A stretch of DNA of 64,000 nucleotides from Hydractinia symbiolongicarpus (GCF_029227915.1 NC_079885.1:3038001-3102000), one strand, 5' to 3'. Numbered from the stretch's first letter, positions 20,760-27,040 are shown. Notes: generated by a model not told the origin, from the letters alone. A program made the numbers and translations.

Positions 20760-21353
20760 CTAACTTTGTTCCTGATTTACCGTCTTTCTGAGGCTTTGAA
20801 CCTCGGCCATTAGACTTTTTTCAAACTGGTTGCGCGTTTCGCTCTCCATCTTTCTGTCGGTTTTCGTCATCTTGTCCAGAGCTTCATAGTATATACCACA
20901 CAGGGTTTGAAATTCAATGTGACTAATGTCATCATTATTCAGCGCCCGTGAGAAGGAGTTTTCAAACACGGCGATGGCAGACGTCGCAACATCATATAAT
21001 TTCATGACTTTGTCAAGTTTGCTCTGATATCTTTTAATCAAAGCCGCGATAATGCCGGTAGAAATAGAGCCAGATAGGGCCACACCACCCAATCCTACAG
21101 AAACGGGTATCCCAATGAGTGTAGCACCTGTTACCACCGAACCTATGCCGGAAGTGATGGTTAGGGCCGTGGCGCTGGCATTTAGAATCACAAGTCTGTG
21201 TAATTTCTTGTTGTATTTCTCATACTTTGACTGGAATTTACCTTTTAATTTTATAAGCTCCTCAAGTTGAGAGTTCACAGTATTTGTGTTAAACTTGTAC
21301 CGCTCGCTCGAATACTCGGGAGCTGTGGGTAGCTTCGGATAAATCTCTGCCAT
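20760..21353 (-). CDS. 197-aa two-helix membrane protein
   Basis: A soluble N-terminus (1-50) has a Q-L-E-E-L-I-K-L-K-G-K-F helix. Two adjacent hydrophobic Gly/Ser/Val-rich segments follow (about 53-76 and 78-105), then an amphipathic helical C-terminal half (K-R-Y-Q-S-K-L-D-K-V at 107-116, A-I-A-V-F-E at 126-131). No enzyme motif. The Gly-rich paired hydrophobic stretches suggest a helical hairpin inserted in a membrane, perhaps a virion or pore-like protein (inference). The 143-aa gene upstream on the same strand is a shorter paralogue sharing the same order of elements. A motif shared with that gene lies ~10 nt upstream of the ATG. Three broken copies of its 3' end occur in the left array. 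I recall similar uncharacterised proteins in cnidarian genomes, not checked. Confidence 0.75.
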   Translation of the reverse strand: MAEIYPKLPTAPEYSSERYKFNTNTVNSQLEELIKLKGKFQSKYEKYNKKLHRLVILNASATALTITSGIGSVVTGATLIGIPVSVGLGGVALSGSISTGIIAALIKRYQSKLDKVMKLYDVATSAIAVFENSFSRALNNDDISHIEFQTLCGIYYEALDKMTKTDRKMESETRNQFEKSLMAEVQSLRKTVNQEQS

Positions 21354-21363
21354 TAGTTATTAC

Positions 21364-21387
21364 AAAGAAAAACTTTCCTCTAAATAA
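21364..21387 (-). promoter_or_regulatory. Shared upstream motif, 197-aa gene
   Basis: Read on the minus strand: TTATTTAGAGGA, then A, then AGTTTTTCTTT, ending ~10 nt before the ATG at 21353. Almost the same sequence precedes the 143-aa gene at 21828-21850, with a single substitution. It is a candidate promoter or leader element; it could also be a duplication remnant, since the two genes are paralogues. Confidence 0.5.
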
Positions 21388-21388
21388 C

Positions 21389-21820
21389 CTATTGTTTATC
21401 TAGTTTATCCAGATCCTTGAGAGTTCTGTGATATGTATCACACAAACTTTCAAAATCGGCTCTACAGATGTACAGGCTGTTTGGCATCGTTTTATCGAAC
21501 ACATCGATGGCATTTTGCACAACGTGACATGAGGCTCTGAGTTTGGTAAGTTTCTCCCGATATATCTTAACATATCCGGTGGTAACCGCACATAAAGCAG
21601 AGCTTAATAGACACATACCCGGACCCCAAACTGCGCGGCCTTTTCTAACAATGGTCACTGCGGTTGCTATAGAGCTGGTAACGGTCACGATTCCGGATAT
21701 ACCCCCCATAAGCGCTGATATAATCATCTGTCCACCGTATTTGTCTATACTGTCATAAAACTTAGCTCGTAATTTAACCAGCTCCTCAAGTTGGGACAGC
21801 GATATATCTGTTTTAAACAT
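21389..21820 (-). CDS. 143-aa membrane protein, paralogue of the 197-aa gene
   Basis: It shares with the neighbouring 197-aa protein the block S-Q-L-E-E-L-V-K-L-R-A-K-F (9-21), a double hydrophobic region (about 31-58 and 65-83), Y-R-E-K-L-T-K-L (87-94), A-I-D-V-F-D (104-109) and a following F-E-S-L-C-D-T-Y (123-130) matching F-Q-T-L-C-G-I-Y. It lacks the extended N-terminus and C-terminal tail of the larger protein. It is probably a tandem gene duplication followed by divergence. The gap to the 197-aa gene is 35 bp. Only 38 bp separate its ATG from the divergent 417-aa gene, so both promoters must be compact. Confidence 0.75.
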   Translation of the reverse strand: MFKTDISLSQLEELVKLRAKFYDSIDKYGGQMIISALMGGISGIVTVTSSIATAVTIVRKGRAVWGPGMCLLSSALCAVTTGYVKIYREKLTKLRASCHVVQNAIDVFDKTMPNSLYICRADFESLCDTYHRTLKDLDKLDKQ

Positions 21821-21827
21821 TTATCTT

Positions 21828-21858
21828 AAGAAAAACTATCCTCTAAATAAATAAAATA
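21828..21858. promoter_or_regulatory. Divergent promoter region between the 143- and 417-aa genes
   Basis: The minus strand carries TTATTTAGAGGA, T, AGTTTTTCTT starting the leader of the 143-aa gene (7 nt from its ATG). The plus strand reads CTCTAAATAAATAAAATA straight into the ATG of the 417-aa gene. AT-rich TATA-like sequence in so short a gap suggests very short 5' leaders. Confidence 0.45.
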
Positions 21859-23112
21859 ATGGCGGACATTGATATTGATCCGTTTGGTGAACATGGTCAA
21901 ACTGACGAGGGCCCCGATGAAACCACGCCCCTGGTACCGAAGGAACGCACACGGGTACAGATACACACACCCGGCGAAAAGGAGAAATCATTCGGTGGAG
22001 GCTCCTCTCAACGAGCTAGAGTTACTAGCGAACGGGTTAAATCACTCTATGAGGTGCTACTAACTAAATATCCGAACGGGAACCCGGGCGTGATACATAC
22101 CGATCTGTTCGAGATTCGTGGTGGTGAACTATACTACAAGGGTGATAACAGACCGCTGACACATGGTGGATCTCTAAGGTCTACCGGTACCATTGCAGAT
22201 TTACTCGGCAAGAAAAGGCTACGCAGTTTGGGGTTCGATATACCGAAAGGTAGTATAACCCCCCGACAGGCTGCCAGGCTAAACAAAATAGAAGAGAGCC
22301 TACCGTCACCCGATAAAATAGAAACGGCGACCGATATAGAATTAGAAACCATATCTGGAGATGTGGTGAACAGTGCGGAGGACCTGGTATCGCTGGTCGA
22401 TGATGGTACACTGAGAGGTGAATATCCCGCGGGTGATATTCGTGGATTGGATAGTTCCGTGCAAAAAATTCGGGGGAGTCTCCAACTCGCGACCGCTAAA
22501 AAGATTCAGCTCGAACACAACATCAAGAAGAAACAAATGAAGTTGAAGGAGTTGGAAGATCCCTCATACACGGATGAACAAGGGGAGAAGAAGGCAGAGG
22601 AGTTGGAAAAGCTAAACGATGAGTTGGAGGCTAACCAGAATGCCATCAATATCCTCAAGGGTAAACTTAACAGTCAAATAAAAAGCATCAAGGAGACAAT
22701 CGCCAAGGTACTTAGCAAAGATACAACATTTGGTGAAAAGATACGCACGCTATTCCGTGAGCAGGGTATCACCATCGTTAGTGTACTAACGGCATTTGGT
22801 ATGGTTATCGGCCTTCTAGTTGAAACTTTGACACCTGGGGGTGGGGGGTCATCCACCGGTAATACAAAAAATCATGAAAAAACCGAAGGTGGTGCGAGGG
22901 AATGGATAAAGAACAAGCTGAGCGCACTAGGATCTCTCCTAGGTAGATTAGCCGGTGCCGCGGCCGCATCACTACCGGGTATACTTGGATCCATCGTATC
23001 GTGGATCCTCAATAGAGCAAAGGAGGCCGTTGGTTGGTTGAGTCAAAACCTTTGGGCTTTGATAGTTGGAATCGGAGGTCTGATATACACCTACATGGTT
23101 ACAAAGCGTTAG
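21859..23112 (+). CDS. 417-aa coiled-coil protein with C-terminal hydrophobic helices
   Basis: Order of parts: charged N-terminus (1-50) with a Pro/Thr/Lys-rich piece; a compact domain about 51-150 with R-V-T-S-E-R-V-K-S-L-Y, F-E-I-R-G-G-E-L-Y-Y and T-P-R-Q-A-A-R-L; an acidic linker; a long heptad-rich coiled coil about 201-285; a hydrophobic segment about 303-323 preceded by L-F-R-E-Q-G; a Gly/Ser/Thr linker (324-345); an Ala/Gly/Leu amphipathic stretch 350-384; and a final hydrophobic segment about 393-413 ending in T-K-R. It may be a trimeric or bundled virion protein with membrane-active C-terminal helices (inference). It is one of two plus-strand genes and converges with the 141-aa gene over a hairpin. 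The architecture is familiar to me from uncharacterised invertebrate proteins; no function is known to me. Confidence 0.8.
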   Translation: MADIDIDPFGEHGQTDEGPDETTPLVPKERTRVQIHTPGEKEKSFGGGSSQRARVTSERVKSLYEVLLTKYPNGNPGVIHTDLFEIRGGELYYKGDNRPLTHGGSLRSTGTIADLLGKKRLRSLGFDIPKGSITPRQAARLNKIEESLPSPDKIETATDIELETISGDVVNSAEDLVSLVDDGTLRGEYPAGDIRGLDSSVQKIRGSLQLATAKKIQLEHNIKKKQMKLKELEDPSYTDEQGEKKAEELEKLNDELEANQNAINILKGKLNSQIKSIKETIAKVLSKDTTFGEKIRTLFREQGITIVSVLTAFGMVIGLLVETLTPGGGGSSTGNTKNHEKTEGGAREWIKNKLSALGSLLGRLAGAAAASLPGILGSIVSWILNRAKEAVGWLSQNLWALIVGIGGLIYTYMVTKR

Positions 23113-23126
23113 TGGAATCTGGACTA

Positions 23127-23151
23127 TATGTTACATGTGTAATGTAACATA
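23127..23151. terminator. 10-bp stem hairpin between convergent genes
   Basis: TATGTTACAT (23127-23136), loop GTGTA, ATGTAACATA (23142-23151): a perfect stem. It sits 15 nt past the stop of the 417-aa gene and 18 nt past that of the convergent 141-aa gene, so it could end transcripts from both sides. Confidence 0.7.
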
Positions 23152-23164
23152 ATACCTGCGGTAT
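23152..23164. terminator. Small second hairpin before the 141-aa stop
   Basis: ATACC, loop TGC, GGTAT, immediately next to the larger hairpin and 5 nt from the 141-aa stop codon. The 5-bp stem is short and could be chance. Confidence 0.3.
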
Positions 23165-23168
23165 AGTA

Positions 23169-23594
23169 CTATTTTTCAAGATACCACACGGCGCCCCCGA
23201 CACCAATCATGCTTAGTGCGATAAATGCCAATTCCCGTTCATGTTGGTCGTTGCTAGGTGTATAAAAGTCGCTCAATACAGGTTCGCGCGGAATATCTGT
23301 GAGAGTTGATCTCCCAAACACTTTTCTATATTCACGCATCGCATCATCCAGCTCTGTGAATTTACCCTCAGCCTTCTTCTCAAGTCTGAGCTGCTTATTG
23401 ATAAAGTCCACCCTCTCTTGTCTTTTACGTTGCCATATAACCGGAGCCTTTTGCAGTTGTTCTATGGCCAGATCATGCCGCTTCCGTTCCTTATCTATCC
23501 TATCCTTGGATAAACTTGAAAAGAGGTAGCTTGATCCGGTGAAAGCCAAAGCGTTCGCGAAGGCACCTCCCAACATCATTGCAATTGAAGCCAT
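23169..23594 (-). CDS. 141-aa protein with terminal hydrophobic segments and central charged helix
   Basis: An N-terminal Ala/Gly/Met-rich hydrophobic stretch (about 4-26) is followed by a long charged helical region (29-95) rich in Lys, Arg, Glu and Gln, likely a coiled coil. A Pro-containing stretch with L-S-D-F-Y-T-P-S-N-D-Q comes next (108-117), then a C-terminal hydrophobic segment (about 121-138) ending in Y-L-E-K. Both ends could contact membrane. The conserved-looking middle motif and small size suggest a structural virion protein (inference). Upstream on the same strand are the 43- and 75-aa ORFs. A stem-loop separates it from the 43-aa gene. I recall similar uncharacterised animal-genome proteins, unverified. 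Confidence 0.75.
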   Translation of the reverse strand: MASIAMMLGGAFANALAFTGSSYLFSSLSKDRIDKERKRHDLAIEQLQKAPVIWQRKRQERVDFINKQLRLEKKAEGKFTELDDAMREYRKVFGRSTLTDIPREPVLSDFYTPSNDQHERELAFIALSMIGVGGAVWYLEK

Positions 23595-23598
23595 GTTT

Positions 23599-23619
23599 AA
23601 TATACTACTACAGTATATT
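23599..23619. terminator. 8-bp stem hairpin 3' of the 43-aa ORF
   Basis: AATATACT (23599-23606), loop ACTAC, AGTATATT (23612-23619): a perfect stem, 9 nt past the stop of the 43-aa ORF and just upstream of the ATG of the 141-aa gene. Confidence 0.6.
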
Positions 23620-23628
23620 TTAGTGGCG

Positions 23629-23760
23629 TTATTTTAATACGATAGCTTCGGAGTCTATGACATCCGTATCCACCTCCGTGTATTCCACCTTGGGTAAAAT
23701 ACTCTCAACTTTCTTACGTCGATATAAAACCCAGACCAACCATTCCAGTATTCGCAACAT
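23629..23760 (-). CDS. 43-aa micro-protein overlapping the 75-aa gene
   Basis: Short ORF reading M-L-R-I-L-E-W-L-V-W-V-L-Y-R-R-K-K, then an acidic half rich in Val, Thr, Asp and Glu, ending V-L-K-stop. The first 13 residues could form a hydrophobic or amphipathic helix stopped by R-R-K-K. Its ATG overlaps the stop of the 75-aa gene (TAATG), which suggests coupled translation. It fills what would otherwise be an empty 165-bp gap in a tightly packed cluster, and a hairpin follows its stop as for its neighbours. Function is unknown; a membrane-associated accessory protein is possible. Confidence 0.6.
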   Translation of the reverse strand: MLRILEWLVWVLYRRKKVESILPKVEYTEVDTDVIDSEAIVLK

Positions 23761-23987
23761 TATATATTTATAGTTTCAGGTATAATTTTTTGCTTAACTA
23801 GATATTCTCTTGTCATTTCACTTGCGGCGACTATGGCTACAAGCTTTCCGGTATCTTCCAGGTCAAACTTCTGAATTGAGGGTGGTGTCATTTTTAATAC
23901 CTTTTTCCCGAGCATTGAATAGCCCACAGCGAAAACGCATACGACCGATGCTTTATAAATATCGTTGACTATACTTTTCTTATCCAT
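23760..23987 (-). CDS. 75-aa small membrane protein
   Basis: The N-terminal helix (about 8-29) is hydrophobic with Ala, Val, Gly and Tyr, followed by K-K-V-L-K. Then come T-P-P-S-I (34-38), F-D-L-E-D-T-G-K-L (41-49), a second moderately hydrophobic helix (47-57) and a basic end with K-Q-K-I-I-P. It is likely inserted in a membrane once or twice. Its stop overlaps the start of the 43-aa ORF. No known catalytic or binding motif; the role is presumably structural or assembly-related, by neighbourhood only. Confidence 0.7.
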   Translation of the reverse strand: MDKKSIVNDIYKASVVCVFAVGYSMLGKKVLKMTPPSIQKFDLEDTGKLVAIVAASEMTREYLVKQKIIPETINI

Positions 23988-24009
23988 GTCTTATATTTAC
24001 TTCAAGATT

Positions 24010-24027
24010 ATAGTATCGCGATATTAT
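24010..24027. terminator. Near-perfect 18-bp palindrome 3' of the 129-aa gene
   Basis: It is centred on TATCGCGATA (24014-24023) and extends to 18 bp with one mismatched pair. It lies 4 nt past the stop of the 129-aa gene and ~20 nt upstream of the ATG of the 75-aa gene. It could be a 3'-end hairpin or a binding site for a dimeric protein. Confidence 0.5.
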
Positions 24028-24031
24028 CCCT

Positions 24032-24421
24032 TTATTCCATTTCAAGCTTACTTATTCTCATAGTTTTTTTATTACCTGAGTTACTTGGTGGGGTACCCTT
24101 CACCCTAATATTTTTGTCCTTATTTTTATACATGAAATAAGCACCAATTAAGACAAGTACTATCACCCCACCACCACCCATTATTGTGTAGTTCACTCCA
24201 CCGTGTTTGGGGCCATCTGTCACGGAATCCTCAATATCCTTAGGATCCTCCAACTGTGTCTTAGGTGCTGAGTGTGTCTGAGGTGTCGACTGTACCTCCG
24301 TCTGTGCCATGAGCAATCTTTTATATTCTTCCCTAGTTTTACGGTTGAATTCAGCCAGCTTCTTACCAGCCTCAACCTTTTTAGGGTTCTTCGTTGTCAC
24401 CCGAACTGGAGTATCCGACAT
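24032..24421 (-). CDS. 129-aa single-pass membrane protein
   Basis: The basic helical N-terminus contains T-K-N-P-K-K-V-E-A-G-K-K-L-A (10-23) and R-E-E-Y-K-R-L-L (30-37). A polar Pro/Gln/Thr linker follows (40-72), then a Gly-rich entry G-G-G-G, one transmembrane helix (about 79-98) and a basic C-terminal tail. There is no cleavable signal peptide. It is probably a tail-out or single-span virion or host-membrane protein (inference). Its start overlaps the end of the 201-aa gene by 41 bp in another frame, so the two are likely co-transcribed. Confidence 0.75.
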   Translation of the reverse strand: MSDTPVRVTTKNPKKVEAGKKLAEFNRKTREEYKRLLMAQTEVQSTPQTHSAPKTQLEDPKDIEDSVTDGPKHGGVNYTIMGGGGVIVLVLIGAYFMYKNKDKNIRVKGTPPSNSGNKKTMRISKLEME

Positions 24422-24986
24422 CTTTAGTATCCGTATCGATATTGTTTAAATTTTTTCCCGCGATATAATGCCTACCTGTTATTAAACCTACACTGATTGG
24501 TGATAGTAGTGATGCGAACTTATAATATAGATCACATGTGAACCTTTGGAGTGCCGAGTTTAGGAATGGATCATTCTCCAGTTCATCACTCAGAGCTTTT
24601 TGATTTTTTATACCCAGGGCTGTACAGGCGCCCATGGAGTACATGTGGATTATTGACTGTCCCAAAGACTTTACCATTTGACCAGACAGTTTAGCCTCGT
24701 ATATGGTGAACAGTTTATCCACCTCATCATTCTTGAGCTTCTGTATCTCCACCTCTGTATACATCTTACCCAGATATAGCTTGCTATTTCCTGTCAGCAC
24801 GCACTCGAGCAATTTCTGTCTCTTCCCATCATCTTGGTCCTCGATAAAAATTAGGTTTTCGATTGCGGTCTCAGCCATTTTCAATAGCCATAGGTATTTT
24901 TTAATACAAAAAAGACAGAAACTAACCAATACCAGCAATAGCACTATAGCTATCACCAGTAATATGAAATTTATATATTCTATCAT
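24381..24986 (-). CDS. 201-aa membrane-anchored protein
   Basis: A strong hydrophobic helix at 6-28 is closed by K-K (29-30), then an internal Met at 37. The globular part runs about 37-175 with L-I-F-I-E-D (45-50), a long amphipathic helix (E-V-D-K-L-F-T-I-Y-E-A-K-L-S-G-Q-M), S-I-I-H-M-Y-S-M-G-A-C (111-121), a block with E-N-D-P-F-L-N-S-A-L-Q-R-F (137-149), and I-S-V-G-L-I-T-G-R-H-Y (164-174). The tail is acidic and Ser-rich. Start is uncertain: Met1 gives a type II-like anchor, Met37 (24878) would give a soluble 165-aa protein. It overlaps the 129-aa gene downstream. No known enzyme signature; the dense conserved-looking middle suggests a structural or assembly role. Confidence 0.72.
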   Translation of the reverse strand: MIEYINFILLVIAIVLLLVLVSFCLFCIKKYLWLLKMAETAIENLIFIEDQDDGKRQKLLECVLTGNSKLYLGKMYTEVEIQKLKNDEVDKLFTIYEAKLSGQMVKSLGQSIIHMYSMGACTALGIKNQKALSDELENDPFLNSALQRFTCDLYYKFASLLSPISVGLITGRHYIAGKNLNNIDTDTKDVGYSSSGDNEEP

Positions 24987-25008
24987 TATAGGATAGTACT
25001 ATAGTTTT

Positions 25009-25046
25009 CCTATAGATTTGTTACAAGGGTCCTATAGATTTGTTAC
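25009..25046. repeat. 22-bp-spaced direct repeat
   Basis: CCTATAGATTTGTTAC occurs at 25009-25024 and again at 25031-25046, in the gap between the ATPase and 201-aa genes. It interleaves with the inverted repeat at 25018-25062. Confidence 0.7.
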
Positions 25047-25062
25047 CAGAACCTTGTAACAA
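25018..25062. terminator. 11-bp stem hairpin 3' of the packaging ATPase
   Basis: TTGTTACAAGG (25018-25028) and CCTTGTAACAA (25052-25062) are perfect arms around a 23-nt loop, 13 nt past the ATPase stop. On the coding strand a run of Ts comes immediately before the stem, as with the gene B hairpin. Confidence 0.7.
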
Positions 25063-25075
25063 AAAAACTTCCAAT

Positions 25076-25672
25076 CTAGCAAATCACGTGGGTTCTTGGA
25101 TGTTCCATCCTCATTACTAAATGTGTATATTTACCATCTTTTAGCCTTTCCTTAACCTTCTGTATCTCTGATGATTCAATGACATCATTCTCCTCGTGTA
25201 TAGTTGCGAGATCATGTCTGTCCTTTGGATACCACACATATAACATTTTTGCCTGCCTTCGTAAGTTCTTCGGTATCGCGGTGTATGATTGTGTGAGTAG
25301 CCACATGGTGTGGTTTCGATGTCGACCGCTGATGGCCAGCTCCAGCAACGGTTGCCTCTTTTTGTCCAGTTTCTCATCCGCGATGATATCGTCGATCAGG
25401 AATAATGTTTTGTATCCCGCGAATAAATCCGTCATCTTTTGGATCCATTCATACAACATACCTCTGGGCTCAATTAGAATAACATATCTATCCCTCCAGA
25501 ACCATTTTCGATACATATATGTCTTATTCCATCTTAATGTTGGACATATAATCACAATGAAATCGAAGTGATCAAAGTATTCACTCTCTAGTAGCGTTAC
25601 TACGCGTTTGGATTTTCCGCAGCCGGTTGGACCGACGAATAGTGCCGTGTGGGGATCTTTCATGTAGTCCAT
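25076..25672 (-). CDS. A32/FtsK-HerA-type genome-packaging ATPase
   Basis: P-loop ATPase of ~198 aa that would pump viral DNA into capsids. Numbered from a further-upstream Met at 25699: Walker A G-P-T-G-C-G-K-S at 23-30, Walker B T-L-F-L-I-D-D at 98-104, and a polar sensor-like strand G-R-H-R-N-H-T-M-W-L-L-T-Q-S at 125-138. A basic N-L-R-R-Q-A (145-150) could supply an arginine finger. Length fits the short A32-like packaging ATPases of polinton-like viruses, virophages and related viruses. I prefer the ATG at 25672, one base past the MCP stop (TAAGATG); the ATG at 25699 would overlap the capsid gene by 26 bp. Directly downstream of the candidate MCP, the usual neighbourhood in such viruses. 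All key motifs are present, so it looks functional. Confidence 0.88.
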   Translation of the reverse strand: MDYMKDPHTALFVGPTGCGKSKRVVTLLESEYFDHFDFIVIICPTLRWNKTYMYRKWFWRDRYVILIEPRGMLYEWIQKMTDLFAGYKTLFLIDDIIADEKLDKKRQPLLELAISGRHRNHTMWLLTQSYTAIPKNLRRQAKMLYVWYPKDRHDLATIHEENDVIESSEIQKVKERLKDGKYTHLVMRMEHPRTHVIC

Positions 25673-25673
25673 C

Positions 25674-26990
25674 TTAATATAGTACATCCATAATTTCACC
25701 GTTTTGTATATTTAATTGAGCATCCATTATTAGATATATGTAGGCGTTTAAGAATCCCGCTGCCTCGGCCGTCTTTTCGACTTGCAGTGTGATTCCCTCG
25801 CTCGCATTTTCGATCCGTCGACCGGTACCGTGCAGTGAGTTTTCATCTATGGTTCTGAAATCAAGCCATAGAGCATATTTCGTGGTTAGGTAGTCCGCGA
25901 CCTTCACATCATGTAGTTGCAGATGTTTTTGTATTTCACCCGCGTTACCATCCCTTTGCTTACCCTCAGCAAAATACTTGCATATTTCACCATAATGTTC
26001 AAACGGTTGCATTCCCTGAGCGAAAAGTTGGTTGGGCTTACCCTCAACTATGGCGGATACCTTTTTGATCTTAGGATTGTAGAACCTACCTGTATCTCGT
26101 TTGTAAGCTTTCTCTTCCTCAAACAGAACCAATATACCCTTCAGAGACTTGCATGGTGTATTGAATGACCAATTCCACGTTGTGTCCGACTTATCCACCC
26201 TAATTTGTCTATGTCTCAAGAATCTGTCGTAAAGTACAGCCATGTTTTGGTATTCATTTGAGATGAATCTGGCGAGTGTCGGTTGTGTTACAATCTCATA
26301 TTCCAGAGATATGTTGGAGATTTTGTATTTGGCGTCCGGGGTTACTGCTTGGCCCGCGGCAGATCTTGCCGGTGTTGACAGTACTACCCTGTCGTAATTG
26401 TTGAATGTGATCTCATAACATAACCTATTACCCAGTCCGGCTTGATAGTATGGGATCGTGCTATCCAACATTTCAAAATCTAGTGGTATGGTGAACTTGT
26501 TTTTGTACGCATCATAGATTGCTTTGTCTGCTACCTCTGATGTATCTTTATCAGAAGCTCCAACCCTCAGTTTCATGCAATTTTCTGTGCAACCATCATC
26601 GGATATGATACCCTGTCTGATTGAGTTCCCCTTCTCATGCTTTGTCAACCATAAATCTCTATAGCATCCGAAAATATCAAAGTCATCAATGCTTAGAATC
26701 TCGGTACCCTCGAACTTGATAGCTAGCTTTTTAACAATTGCCCTTCCAATGTTAGAGACCAATGTTCTCTTCGTGTCGGCTTTTGATTCGAGATCGATGT
26801 CGAAACTTAGTTTCGAAGTACCCGGAACAATGACATCATCGTTACCTAAATTAGGGAATCTAATCAGGAGTAACTGGTTATGATCGATCTCACTTGGGTT
26901 GTGAGTGACGATTACTTTTTGATGCGTTCCTTTTACACCATGCGCGATTCTAAGTGAACGCTCTGGGTTTAACTTTTTCCCGTATTCCAT
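25674..26990 (-). CDS. Candidate major capsid protein (jelly-roll, 438 aa)
   Basis: Largest minus-strand ORF. It is strand-rich, without signal peptide or membrane segments. Recognisable blocks: R-F-P-N-L (44-48) and V-I-V-P-G-T (53-58) early; G-R-A-I-V-K-K (82-88); C-Y-R-D-L-W (109-114); F-T-I-P-L-D-F (166-172); Y-E-I-T-F-N-N-Y (192-199); F-Y-N-P-K-I-K-K-V (303-311) with G-K-P-N-Q-L and Q-G-M; Y-A-L-W-L-D-F-R-T (372-380); and N-A-Y-I-Y-L-I-M-D-A-Q-L (415-426). The Y-N-P-x-I...N-Q-L...Q-G-M portion resembles the second half of double jelly-roll capsid proteins of polinton-like viruses. Adjacency to the packaging ATPase and a small strand-rich protein supports the call. At 438 aa it is at the short end for a double jelly roll, so a structure prediction is the key test. 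An AT-rich leader of 50 bp precedes the ATG. Confidence 0.68.
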   Translation of the reverse strand: MEYGKKLNPERSLRIAHGVKGTHQKVIVTHNPSEIDHNQLLLIRFPNLGNDDVIVPGTSKLSFDIDLESKADTKRTLVSNIGRAIVKKLAIKFEGTEILSIDDFDIFGCYRDLWLTKHEKGNSIRQGIISDDGCTENCMKLRVGASDKDTSEVADKAIYDAYKNKFTIPLDFEMLDSTIPYYQAGLGNRLCYEITFNNYDRVVLSTPARSAAGQAVTPDAKYKISNISLEYEIVTQPTLARFISNEYQNMAVLYDRFLRHRQIRVDKSDTTWNWSFNTPCKSLKGILVLFEEEKAYKRDTGRFYNPKIKKVSAIVEGKPNQLFAQGMQPFEHYGEICKYFAEGKQRDGNAGEIQKHLQLHDVKVADYLTTKYALWLDFRTIDENSLHGTGRRIENASEGITLQVEKTAEAAGFLNAYIYLIMDAQLNIQNGEIMDVLY

Positions 26991-27040
26991 TCTATTCCAT
27001 ATTACTTTATTTTATTTTTTACTTTAATTCGGTTAATGTA

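Noticed and set aside
134-20850. Cassettes as long terminal repeats or terminal inverted repeats of a transposon
   Set aside because: All four are in the same orientation and carry genes. They differ in their right ends by truncation into satellite and show no target-site duplication, primer-binding site or inverted ends.
25179-25571. 130-codon open frame antisense to the packaging ATPase
   Set aside because: It is a shadow of a well-supported gene with full Walker motifs on the other strand. The same applies to antisense frames over the MCP, the 201-aa and the 417-aa genes.
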